Assembly (NCBI GenBank): GCA_032158295.1
Contig: CM063252.1
Location: 19,426,036-19,490,035 of the forward strand
Reading direction: 5' to 3'
Source of the DNA: Pycnopodia helianthoides
Lineage: Eukaryota; Echinodermata; Asteroidea; Forcipulatida; Asteriidae
Length of the DNA stretch: 64,000 nucleotides
The translations under genes and the position numbers were made by a program. Shown here in pieces: positions 38,801 through 51,500 of this stretch. Below the pieces are notes generated by a model, which saw nothing but the letters and a program-made list of their open reading frames with translations, did no database searches and was not told where the DNA came from. How positions within the stretch are numbered: the stretch's first letter is position 1; each line of letters starts with the position of its first letter.

Positions 38801-39462
38801 GGGGTTAAACTTGTTCTTTGAGCGATTTCAAACCATTTTATTTTGGGCCAAATTTTAAAATGTGCCTTTTTGAGGCAGGATTTAGGTAAAAAAATGCAAG
38901 GGGTTAAACTTGTTTAGGATTTCAAACCATTTTATTTTGGGCCCAAATTTTAAAATGGGCTTTTTGAGCCAAAATTTGGGTTAAAAAAATGCAAGGGGTT
39001 AAACTTGTTCTTTAGAACGATTTCAAACCATTTTAATTGGGGCCAAATTTTAAAAATGGCCTTTTTGAGCCAAAATTTGGTTTAAAAAAACTGCAAGGGT
39101 TAAACTTGTTCTTTTGAGCGATTTCAAACATTTTACTTTGGGCCAAATTTAAAAATGGGCCTTTTTGAGCAGGATTTTGGGTTAAAAAAACTGCAAGGGG
39201 TTAAACTTGTTCTTTTGAGCGATTTCAAACATTTTATTTTGGGCCAAATTTTAAAATGGGCTTTTTGAGCAGGATTTTGGGTTAAAAAAACTGCAAGGGT
39301 TAAACTTGTTCTTTTGAGCGATTTCAAACCATTTTATTTTGGGGCCCAAATTTTAAAGATGGGCCTTTTTGAGCCAGGATTTGGGGTTAAAAAAACTCAA
39401 GGGTTAAACTTGTTCTTTTGAGCGATTTCAAACCATTTTATTTTGGGCCAAATTTTAAAAAT

Positions 39463-39506
<44 letters not shown>

Positions 39507-42500
39507 TATTTTGGGGCCAAATTTTAAAATGGGCCTTTTTGAGCCAAAATTTGGGTTTAAAAAAAACTGCAAGGGGTTAAACTTGTTCTTTTGAGCGATT
39601 TCAAACCATTTTATTTTGGGGCCAAATTTTAAAAATGGGCCTTTTTGAGCCAAATTTTGGGTTTAAAAAAACTGCAAGGGGTTAAACTTGTTCTTTTGAG
39701 CGATTTCAAACCATTTTATTTTGGGGCCCAAATTTTAAAAAATGGGCCTTTTTGAGGCAGGATTTTGGGTTAAAAAAACTGCAAGGGGTTAAACTTGTTC
39801 TTTTGAGCGATTTCAAACCATTTTATTTTGGGGCCCAAATTTTAAAATGGGCCTTTTTGAGCCAGGATTTTGGGTTAAAAAAACTGCAAGGGGTTAAACT
39901 TGTTCTTTTGAGCGATTTCAAACCATTTTATTTTGGGCCCAAATTTTAAAAATGGGCCTTTTTGAGCAAGAATTTTGGGTTAAAAATTTGCAAGGGGTTA
40001 AACTTGTTCTTTTAGCGATTTCAAACCATTTTATTTTGGGCCCAAATTTTAAAAATGGGCCTTTTTGAGCAGGATTTTGGGTTAAAAAAAACTGCAAGGG
40101 GTTAAACTTGTTCTTTTGAGCGATTTCAAACCATTTTATTTGGGGCCCAAATTTTAAAGATGGGCTTTTTTGAGACAGGATTTTGGGTTAAAAAAACTGC
40201 AAGGGGTTAAACTTGTTCTTTTGAGCGATTTCAAACCATTTTATTTTGGGGCCAAATTTTAAAAATGGGCCTTTTTGAGCCAAATTTTGGGTTAAAATTT
40301 GCAAGGGGTTAAACTTGTTCTTTTGAGCGATTTCAAACACATTTTATTTTGGGCCCAAATTTTAAAAATGGGCTTTTTTGAGACAGGATTTTGGTTTAAA
40401 AAAACTGCAAGGGGTTAAACTTGTTCTTTTGAGCGATTTCAAACCATTTTATTTTGGGCCCAAATTTTAAAAATGGGCTTTTTGAGCAGGATTTTGGTTT
40501 AAAAAACTGCAAGGGGTTAAACTTGTTCTTTTGAGCGATTTCAAACCATTTTATTTTGGGGCCCAAATTTTAAAAATGGGCCTTTTTGAGCCAGATTTTG
40601 GGTTAAAAAAACTGCAAGGGGTTAAACTTGTTCTTTTGAGCGATTTCAAACCATTTTATTTTGGGCCCAAATTTTAAAAATGGGCCTTTTTGAGACAGGA
40701 TTTTGGGTAAAAAAACTGCAAGGGGTTAAACTTGTTCTTTTGAGCGATTTCAAACCATTTTATTTTGGGCCCAAATTTTAAAATGGGCCTTTTTGAGCCA
40801 GGATTTTGGGTTAAAAAAACTGCAAGGGGTTAAACTTGTTCTTTTGAGCGATTTCAAACCATTTTATTTTGGGCCCAAATTTTAAAATGGGCCTTTTTGA
40901 GCCAAAGATTTTGGGTTAAAAAAACTGCAAGGGGTTAAACTTGTTCTTTTGAGCGATTTCAAACCATTTTATTTTGGGGCCCAAATTTTTAAAAATGGGC
41001 CTTTTTGAGCAGGATTTTGGGTTAAAAAAACTGCAAGGGGTTAAACTTGTTCTTTTGAGCGATTTCAAACCATTTTATTTTGGGGCCAAATTTTAAAAAT
41101 GGGCCTTTTTGAGACAGGATTTTGGTTAAAAAAAACTGCAAGGGGTTAAACTTGTTCTTTTGAGCGATTTCAAACCATTTTATTTTGGGGCCAAATTTTA
41201 AAATGGGCCTTTTGAGACAGGATTTTGGGTTAAAAAAACTGCAAGGGGTTAAACTTGTTCTTTTGAGCGATTTCAAACCATTTTATTTCGGGCCCAAATT
41301 TTTAAAATGGGCCTTTTTGAGCCAAAATTTTTGGTTAAAAAAACTGCAAGGGGTTAAACTCGTTCTTTTGAACGATTTCAAACCATTTCATTTTTTTCCC
41401 AAATTTAAAAAATGGGCCTTTTTGAGGCCGAAATTTGGGTTGAAATAAATGCAAGGGGTTAAACTTGTCCTTTTGAGCGATTTCGGACCAAACATTTTTG
41501 GCCTGGATTTTAAAAAGAGGTCTTTTTGGGCCAGGATTCTTGCTCAAAAATACGGCTAGGGCTTACTTAAACTTCAGAGAGAGTTTGAACCGCAATATCT
41601 TCAGCCAAATTTATTAGTTTAAAAAACTTTAAGAGGTTAAACTTGGCAAAGCTTTTGAAATCAACAACTTTTATTCAAAGATAGTTATGTTTTATTTGTT
41701 AGCTGACGTACCTCCAATGCTTTTCTACTCGTCTGCTCAGTGCAATCTTTTCTCCAATCTCTGTGCACACAGGATTAGTCAGCACAATTTTTGCCAAATC
41801 AGCTTTGACCGCTAGAACTCGGCTACCAGTTGAGAGTGATCCAATGTTGACCATCAGGGCTTCACTTTTACTCAACTTTTGTACCTACAAATCAAAAGCA
41901 TCAAAATTTACTAGATAACAGGGATCCTACTAAAACCCTACAGCCCTTAATACATTCTATCTAACAAATGATATAAACCATGTTTCTATACCTGAGCACT
42001 GTAAACTTGACATTTGATCTGTTGACTTTAACTCGCCACCATGACCTCGACCTTCGACCTTTTCACCCCAAAATAATCAACACATTCCCCAAGGCCAACC
42101 CCCACCAAAATTCAAGTCCAAGTGCACTTCTAATTTAAGTTATGATTCGAATACCATTTGGCTACAACTCACCACCGTGACCTTGACCTCGTCCTTTTCA
42201 CCCCAAACCAACACCAACTTTCCTTTCCCCAAAGGCAAACCCCAACCCAAGTTTCAAGTCTAAATGTCACTACTAACTCAAGTTACGGTCAAGAAACAAA
42301 AGCCTGACAGACGTTCGAACTAGGCCTGGGCGGATTATTCGGATATCTGGTTATTAGCGGATAGCTTTTGCTAACCGAAACCGCGGATACTGATTTTGAA
42401 CATATCCGAATATCCGCCAGGGGCGCGGTATTGATAAACCGGATAGTTCTCTAATGACAATCAGGTAACCGGGTTCCTTTTATCCACGATCATCGGGCGG

Positions 42501-45500
42501 ATGCTTGTCACACACTCAGTCGTTCACAACCACGCAAAATATACCAGGCACAATTAACTTTCCTGGGATTTCATTTGAGTTCTTTAAGTACGCCGATTCC
42601 TGTGAGTACGCCGACGTATATAGAGATCAGTGATGTACTATCACATGGCATGCAGTACCTAGACGTCGTTTTTACCCACCTCGAACCCAATCAGTTGTGC
42701 ATCTGTGTATCTGAAATGCGCGTACGGACGTTATGTGTACGGGGATGATAAATAGTTTGTAACCCTTTCGGATCACATGACACTACATGCAGCACAGCAA
42801 AAGATTTCGCCATTGCATAGGCGTCGTCGTGATTTTAAAAGTATTAAGGATGACTGCAGAAAACCCTAGTTTTGCACTCCTTACGGAGGAAGAGTGTTAT
42901 AAAACAAATATTGACTGCTTTTACTCATGCTATGGTTAAAACTACGACTCCCTCGGTGATCCCGGAGCCTTCTATTTTCCCTCGGCTTCGCCTCCGGAAA
43001 TTCGCCTCGCGGAAAATAGAATGCTCCGGGACCATCTCGGGAGTCAATATTTGTGTATTGTACCCTGTACATTATGTGTGTAGTCTCGCACATGCAGAGC
43101 CGACCTTAGTCGCCATGATGATTGATACGGCGACCGATGTAATAAACAAAATAAAGAGAGCCTTAGTACATGTAGTTGTAAGCCCCTTACTCACGTAAGT
43201 ACTGGGGAAAAAAATATCCGGATATCTGGTTAATTTCGGATAGTTGGCCAGCGGATCTTGGGCGATATCGCTTTTTCTCAGCCACGATATATCGTCGAGA
43301 ATATATCGCGATATTCGATATAATCGCGATTTTTTTTTTATGACGTCAATCTACTACAAATCTCACGGTGTGAGTTGTGGCTACGATTGACCTATCATTT
43401 ATAACGTTGTTCCAATCACCTATTCTTCGGGTTTTACTCTAAACCTATGGTTTGAAAACCTGGGCCTATTACTTACACACATTTAATGTGTTAACTGCGC
43501 ATGACAGACTGTTCTTTATGTGTGCATAGCTAATTAGATCACGCTACTCGCACGTCCGCAACACGCACGTGATATTGCACGTGATAACACCCGTCTGTGT
43601 GAGACCGCCTGACCGCTAAGGCTTTGATGTTGGTTTTTTCCGAAGACTAAACCCCGTCGGATCGGATCTGTTTGGGAATCTTGCGGTTGCGGTCTGTGAC
43701 TTGCAACTCTTTGTTGCAGCAAATCGTCTCGACAAGGAGATTTATTGTTGAAATATCGTCTCAACAAGGAGATTTATTGTTGCAAGATCGTCTCGGCTAG
43801 GAAATACATCGCGATACTTAACGATATCGCGATTTACCGATATCACGATTAAAAAAAACGTGACCCGATATCGTAATCGTTTCAGAACTAGTATCGCGAT
43901 ATTCGATAATATCGTGGCATCGCCCAAGCTTACCAGCGGATACCCAAATACTAAATTTTACTATCCGCCCAGGCTTAGTTCAAACACCTGGATGGAAGCC
44001 GAAGTATTGGGCTGAGAGGTCAAAATGAATTACTTTGGAATAGGATGTGTAAGTTCTTGTGCTACGATACAATGAAGAAAAGAATAAGTTGCTGAGATGA
44101 CTAGTGTGGTTTCTGTAGACATGCTTTGTTTTTTACGGAGTGGGGTTGCTGGCCTCATGTTCAACTCCCAACCTAAATCCTGGAAGATGTCGCGATGAAT
44201 TCATCAGGTGTTAAAATACAAAAAATCAAAGTATTTAAACAAAACTTAACTCCTGAACCACATGTTATTAAGAAAGGTTTTGGATTGGAGAACAGACGCT
44301 ACACAGATGTAACCCCAATTTGCCCTTGTTTTCTGGTCCAAACCAGAAGTTACAAAGAAATACCAACCATGACCTCTTCAAAAGAAGTAATAGTGACATC
44401 ATCAAATTAACCCTACCTCTGGTAATAGGTTTTAAACATGTTAAAAACAGAATGGGTTGCAAGCCCAAATTGAAAGCTGATTTGAAGGAAACTTTTTGTG
44501 TTGTGTTGCCAACCAACTTGTTACATACTTATTCCCAAACACCTAGGGTTTGTCAAGTGACAAACACAGCTCTAGTTTTATTCTTCTTTTTCACTATTAT
44601 CAAAACAGTGAGTTATTGAATTTTATTGGTGACATGAAGGCATAAAAGAGGCTGTACTTAGTTAAAAGTCTTTTGATGTTCCTTGGTTATGTTCGCAGTG
44701 AGGCAAAGAACATGAAGAATTGTAGGGAGTCCAGAGTATTGGTGCTATTTATGGGGCTAGGCAGAAGAAATCTAGTTTATTTCAGTAAATTCCCACTAAA
44801 AAGATAGAACAAGGAGTACTCAAAAAATTGCATCGGTTAATTTAAGGTCTAATTTAGGTCTACAAACCTACCTTGGCTGCCTTCTTGTCTCCCTCTGTCC
44901 GTACACCCAGCAGACGTCGAAGCAAGAAGTAGGAGATCTCCAACTCGGTGTAGATTTCTGGTAGGGCTCCTACTGCACCTAAGACCTGACCCACGAGACG
45001 ATCAGCTCGACACAGGGTTGGATCAATCTTGGTACCCACACTTGATGAAGGAACAAAGAAATTGTGTTAAATTTGCCCAAGGACTTTCATTTAAGCAGAG
45101 GTATAGCGTTTTGCTTTTATACCCTCTTTTATGCAGAGTATTGCAACTTACCAATAAGCCACCAGGGACAGCAAATTGAAGATCGTTCTTTTCAGCAAAC
45201 AGCGAGATGATTTTGGAGAATATAGGTCTGCATTGCAGCTTGCCTTCATTATCCTCAGACACAATACCAGGTCTGACTTCAATCTCTTGGCCAACCTATT
45301 CCAGGAAGAAAAAACTATCAATAGGGTATATTGTTGTAATCCTGTGTTGAGTGAAGCAATCAATCAATTTCTGAACAGCTCTAGAGTTTACATTGCAAAG
45401 ATAACCGGTGTCATTTTTTAACAATTTCCGTCATAACAACGGTGTTAGCTCAAGGTAAAAAAAAAACACAATAAATATGACGCAACTACTGACTTGAATC

Positions 45501-48500
45501 TCAAATCTATACTATGAACAAAAAAATTACAAAACAGAAGTCCATCAGATGCATTGTTCCTGTGGATATTGACTCACATGAAGATCTGGTGATAAGGTTT
45601 CATTGTGAAGTTTTCTTGACGGCGACAGCAAAGCATTTTGATTGGTCGCCATGCCTTGTGACACACTGAAACAGACAGAGTGTGTGCGAGTAAGGTACCC
45701 CGACTCTAATAATTTGTGCTTATATGGCAGGATACCAGCACAGTTCATGGCACTGTCGTCTGGATCCCTATGTGGGCAAAGAACACACAGACTAAAATGA
45801 GGTCTCTAAAAGGGAATGTCGATGTCGCGACCCACGCTAAAAAGTCATGATGATCGATCAGCGATGATGGACTTTTATCGCCAGAATTTTACGGATTTAG
45901 AGTTTGTAGAATGTTGTATTTTGTTTGTTCTTGATTTAATTTAGTCTTTACTTGAATCCAGTATTTTGATTGCTGTTGAATTCTGATTTTTTTTCACTTG
46001 AAATTTTGTGCATTTGGACCGATTCCGTGTTCTACACCAATTTCCGCGATTCCGTCTGTATTCACCGCGATGTGTAAAAATTCTGAAGTCTGAAAGATAG
46101 ACACCTAAGAAGTACATACCCGAAGCACCCCCCTAAGTATGCTGCCTCCAGCCACGCCTCCTTTAAGGTCCTTGACTTCACTCCCTGGTTTGTTTACATC
46201 GAAGGATCGGATCACTAGAAGAAAAAAACAATAACAACTTATGTTTAATATTGTCATTAACCAATTATTACATGAATACACCCATCCAGACACCTGTCGA
46301 TATCCACCAACCCTCACCAGGTGGCAACAACGGAGTATAATAATAATAATAGTGGCTTCTTATACATCGCTCAAAACTGTCAGTCAGTGATGCTCATGGC
46401 GCTCCAACATTATTATATAATTTATCCTGCAAGGTACGTGGAGCTACGTTTTTGAAGTATGAGACCTTTTTCCTTTACATAGCACCATGTAACGGTTTAC
46501 AAGGTGTGTCCTTAACCAAGACACTTAACCATAATTGTTCGTCCTTTGAATGGGACGTACAACCTTAGGTCCCGTGTGTTGTGTAATAATCATAAAAGAA
46601 CCCAGTACACTAATCGTTATAAGACTGTGCTTTCTGGCGTGGTTGGCTGCAGATTATGTGAAATCAAACGTGAACGACTTTTTTTCTTTAAGATTGCCTG
46701 GAACTGGTTGCCTGTAAATTTCCTTGACAGGACCCTAATACAAAACAGCATATTTCTTACCGGACCCTGTACAATTATTGGACTAACTTAAACTTTGCAA
46801 AACACAGTGTTTTAGCACCTACAACTTTCCATTAATATTTTTAAGTAATCCTTGCCATTAAGAAGAAAGTAGAGGAAATCTACTGAAATCGGCTGACACT
46901 AGCTAATGTAAGTGGTTAATGACTTTGAGTACTAACCAATAAGTCGAGGTTCAGATGTAAAATCCCTGATAGGAATGGGGATTTTCTTGGTGATGTATTC
47001 ACAGATGACTTCAATGTTGTACTTCAGCTGGGCGGAGATGGGGATGATAGGTGCACCTTCTGCTACTGTCCCTGAAAAGTAAAGATACAACACACATAAA
47101 AACAATGAATCATGTACTGCGGTTGTAACAAGAATGGTGTGTGCATTAAACGAACTTATTAAGAGCGACTTCAAGTCGGTATTCAATAAAGAATTCCGTG
47201 CCCATCTGAAGTATTATTTTTTTGAAACTTTTTATACCTTTTTGAGTGATCTTTTTCCTTCAAAAATATTGTTGCTACAATAAAACCTGACTTGACTTGT
47301 TCTGGGATTTGATGTTGTCATGTGAGAAAATTGAGTAGGCATCCACCGTGATTTGCAGAACCTCGGCCATGAGCATCTGCCACTGCTGGAGTCTTGGAAT
47401 GCTCAGACTTACCTCCCATTGAGTCAAATATAATGGCAGACAATGGTGGCAGCCTGTTCATTCTTGTATGCCACATTTGTACAATAGGACAAAGGTTTGG
47501 AATCGCAGAAAGGAATTTTACAAGGCATGTTTTCCAGAACCTCTTGTCGTCCTTTTGTACGGGTTAAACGAAGCACAGCACGGTAGGTGCCTGCCTGTGC
47601 ACACTAAAGAGTAGAAAGTTCGGGTGGATATAAACATCAGCCGACCAGCTGGCAGCAAAAAATTGATAAAAATCCAAATTTGTTCAGGTCATTAACAAAC
47701 AATAATTATTGCGAATAAACACTTAAAGTAGGTTTAGGGGGGTTAGATTTAGATTGTTAGATTACCTTGTACGAATCTGAGGATTTGGTCATACTGTTCC
47801 CTGGCCTGAGTCTCCTTGACCAAGTCAATCTTATTCTGTAGGATCAGGATATGCTTGAGCTTCATGATCTCAATAGCAGCGAGATGCTCTGAGGTCTGGG
47901 GCTGGGGACACGACTCATTTCCAGCTGTACAGGAAACAAAATACTTTACATCACCAAGTGGAGCATACATCACGGGCTACAAAACATTATCAAACTCAAT
48001 CTTTACAAGCCCTCATTTATATAACTAGATGGAAAGAAGCAATTGATGGTTAACCCTAGCAGCGTCCCAGTCGATTAAATATGTGTACTAGCAGGGTTGA
48101 TTAAATCAGCCTGTATTGGTTACAACACATCACATGACCTTAAAATGATCTGTGTGAAAGTTCATTTTGTGACAAAAATAAAGTTTTGGAATTCAGCTTT
48201 AAACTTGTGTATGCCTTGACTGCAGTCTTTGTTTCTAGAATACTAAATGGCAACTTCTTAAAAATGCATGGCATAACCCCTAATTAACACAGAACACTGT
48301 TGCATTCAAGCATTATGACCATAAAGACTTAAGTTCAAACCTATATTCTTATGACAGTACTTTGGTGGATTTTAATGGCCTCTGATAATTAAGAGGGCTG
48401 ACACATTACATCAATTCCATAAGAGTGTAACCATGAGGGTGTTATTGTATCATGTTGGGTTTCTCATAGACTCAGAAAGGCTGTGATTTCTGGCTACACT

Positions 48501-51500
48501 GTAGTTAAAGGTATGGCTTCTGACTGGCACCCCCAAACAAAGATATTGACAAAATAGGGAGACTTCCAACATAGTGCTAGATAGCTCAGTTGGTACAGCA
48601 CCAGCACGTTAATCCGGAGGTTGTTGGTTCAAATTCCGCTGTAGTCAATTGTTCAACCCCAATTTACTTGGAAAGGTTGTTACATTCAGGGAGAAAAACT
48701 CACCATTGGTGGGAATCTCTTTTTTTTACACGATTAACCTTGGATTACAAATAGTGTACCAACCATTCAAAAACTATAATCTGTGAGTAAAAGTGAAGCC
48801 AAGTGTTCTTTAACGGCAGGGTATAATTTTTGTGATTGCTCCACATGTTAATGACCATAAAAACTAACTTGGAGAGGAGCACTAAAAAGCTGTTACTAGT
48901 ATACATTGTGAGAAATGACTCCCTTTGAAGTAGTGTAGTTTTAGAGAAAGAGGTAGATTTCACCCCCAAAATTTGAATCTGTGGAAGGCTTCAGGCATGA
49001 AGCCTTTCTCTGGCATCTGCAAGCACACAATTATATGCAACAAGGTTGTTTTTTCGTTCATTATTTTCTTGCATCTTCCATGACCAATTGAGCCCAAATT
49101 TTCACAGATTTGTTATTTCATGCATAAATTAGGATACATCAAGTGAGGATACTTGTCTTTGACAATTCCCAAAAGTGTACCCTGCCTTATGTTAGGTTAC
49201 TTCTTACCGATAAGAAGAAGGGCTGCGTCCATTACAGCTGCTCCATTTAACATAGTTGCCATAAGAATGTCGTGACCGGGACAATCAACGAAAGAAACGT
49301 GCCTATGGTTCACAAAGAAATGAAGAAAAAAATCAAACAATTTAACACACTGATAACAATTACAAAACATTTCTTGAGACAATAAAGACTGCCATGACTA
49401 AATGACCAAGGTACACTTTAACACAGGATATTTAGTGTATACACCACAACAAATCTGATGAACTCTACTCTTATGTGGTTAGTTATCTAGGTTCATTAAA
49501 ATGCACTACCTTACTTTGGAAACTATAGCTTTATTTTCAATCTGAAAGACCAATATATTTGTTTAACTTTTAAGAGTGACAAATCGCATGTGTTTACAAT
49601 AGGATAGCGGTTGTTAATAATGACAGTAACAGAGTCTTATGTAGTACACGTATCTACCAATAAGGTACTCAAGGCGCTGTAAAGAGAAACATTTTTAAGA
49701 CAGGATTTTTTGTAAATCATGCAGATTGATTTAAGTAGCACCTTTAATAATGGTTTACAAGGTGCTGTGATGCAATCAGCAGCCACTGCCAGAAACACCG
49801 GGGCAAACCCCCTTCTCTTTAGAAAGGCTCCCTTAGTGTAACTGTGTGTGTAACTGTGTTCTTTTACAAGAACTACACAGCACATGGGACCTACAGCTTT
49901 ACGTCCCATCCGAAGGCAAAGCAATAGTGGTCAAATGTCTTGCTTGAGGACACAAGTGTCGAAACCGGGACTCGAACCCACACTCTGTTGATCAGAAACA
50001 CCAAAGTCCAACACCAGAGTCCAGTTAGCTTGACCACTCAGTCACGACACACCATTGCTCTACATTCTGACATCTCAAACACCCAACTACTTCATGTAGG
50101 AATATGCCAAGCTAGCAACATCATGTTAAACCTGTTGCATTGACACTTAACCAAGATCACAAGTTACATCCTTCATGTGTCTCTGTGAGGAAATAACAAA
50201 ATTGAGTTTTACCTTAACAGTTTGAATTTGCCATTGCAGCCTTGTCGATCACAGGGAAATACATCTTCCTTATTGCTGCCTGCTGACCTGTAGCAACCAG
50301 GACGGGGACATGCTGGATTATCACATTTGTACACCTGGAAAATACACCAAGATTGAAACAATGAGATCATGAATGTTGAGTCTTGCAAACATCTTATCCC
50401 CATCAATACCCTGTATTAAAAAAGTGTAACCCATAAAATTTAAACTGTAAATTACTACTGAACTTTTTTAAGGAATTGCAAATAAGAATTTTTTAAAAAA
50501 AAAAGACAGCAGTCAGGGCATAAATATTAGTTTAACGCTGACTTGAATTTTGACAAAGGTCACTTGAAGGTAACCAAGACAAATGCCTCTAAATAGGCTC
50601 TGCCAATAATACACAATAAGAAATCGGCCGGACAGGCTAGGATTTATCATTGATGTATTTGACTACAATTTAAAGCACTCTCACTTTTCCATTACAACTA
50701 CATTGTACTTATAAATTCTGATTTCAACTTCAGGGATCTGAACTTTCTTATGTTGAACCACATGAATCATCCATCATCCTCAACACCCAAATGTTAAGAC
50801 TGTTTGCCTGCAGCTACCCCCAGGCTAAGAATGGGTAGTTAGGAGGTACTTGACCATATCCTTCAAAATCAGACAAAATTACCAGAAGCATTTTTGAGGA
50901 TTTGGAAGTGATAGCGTTACAGAAGAGAGAAAAGCATCTGGAAGAATTTGGACGTGATGACTGTACCTTAGCATTTGCATATCCCAGCTTGATGGTGATG
51001 TTTCTGATCAGCTCGTTCTTGAAGCGGACGGTCTGAACTCCAGAGATGGCTTTCACCACGGTGGACTTTCCATGAGCCACATGACCAATAGTTCCTATAG
51101 TTATAAGAATGTGTTCATTAATCCATGACAGATTCACTGTACAGCAAATCCAAATGTTACAATGATCTAGTCCAAAGAAATTTAAACCACAGGAATTGTG
51201 TATCTATTGACCTCCTGCACTGATGTCACAAATTGTGATTGTCTGTCCACAGTATGCCATTCTGGGAGTTAAGCGAGTAAAAATATGGTCCCCAAACAAA
51301 GCATGTGAACTGGAGCTTATCTCACAACAACTGATAAAGCAGTGAGCATGTCACTTAAAATGTAAAGAGCACAGTAACACACATAGAATCCGACTCCCAA
51401 AATGGCACAAACAAGATTGATTGTGGTGATGACGTCAGGTGATTTTTTACATGGTTTTGGTCCTGAAAACATCAAATTAGAATACAGAAAGCTACCACAA

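Larger units (their letters stand above)
42321..43977. mobile_element. hAT-like element with GGCCTGGGCGG ends, interrupted by a second element
   Basis: Left end TAGGCCTGGGCGGAT at 42321; right end ATCCGCCCAGGCTTA ending 43977. The flanks are GTTCGAAC (42313-42320) and GTTCAAAC (43978-43985), an 8-bp duplication with one mismatch. Subterminal regions contain repeated CGGATATCTGGTTA and GCGGATA words, probably transposase-binding repeats. Without the nested insertion it is about 980 bp. It also contains a strong hairpin at 42945-43050. No transposase frame is visible. It lies in EIF2S3 intron 10. Confidence 0.85.

Noticed and set aside
36010..41570. Centromere called from the satellite
   Set aside because: The arrays are only a few kilobases, lie inside introns of expressed-type genes, and are flanked by unique exons.
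42872..43198. 108-aa open frame in EIF2S3 intron 10
   Set aside because: It runs through a hairpin inside a hAT-like element; no transposase or other domain is visible.
44320..44619. 99-aa plus-strand open frame in an EIF2S3 intron
   Set aside because: Antisense intronic sequence with no recognisable product.
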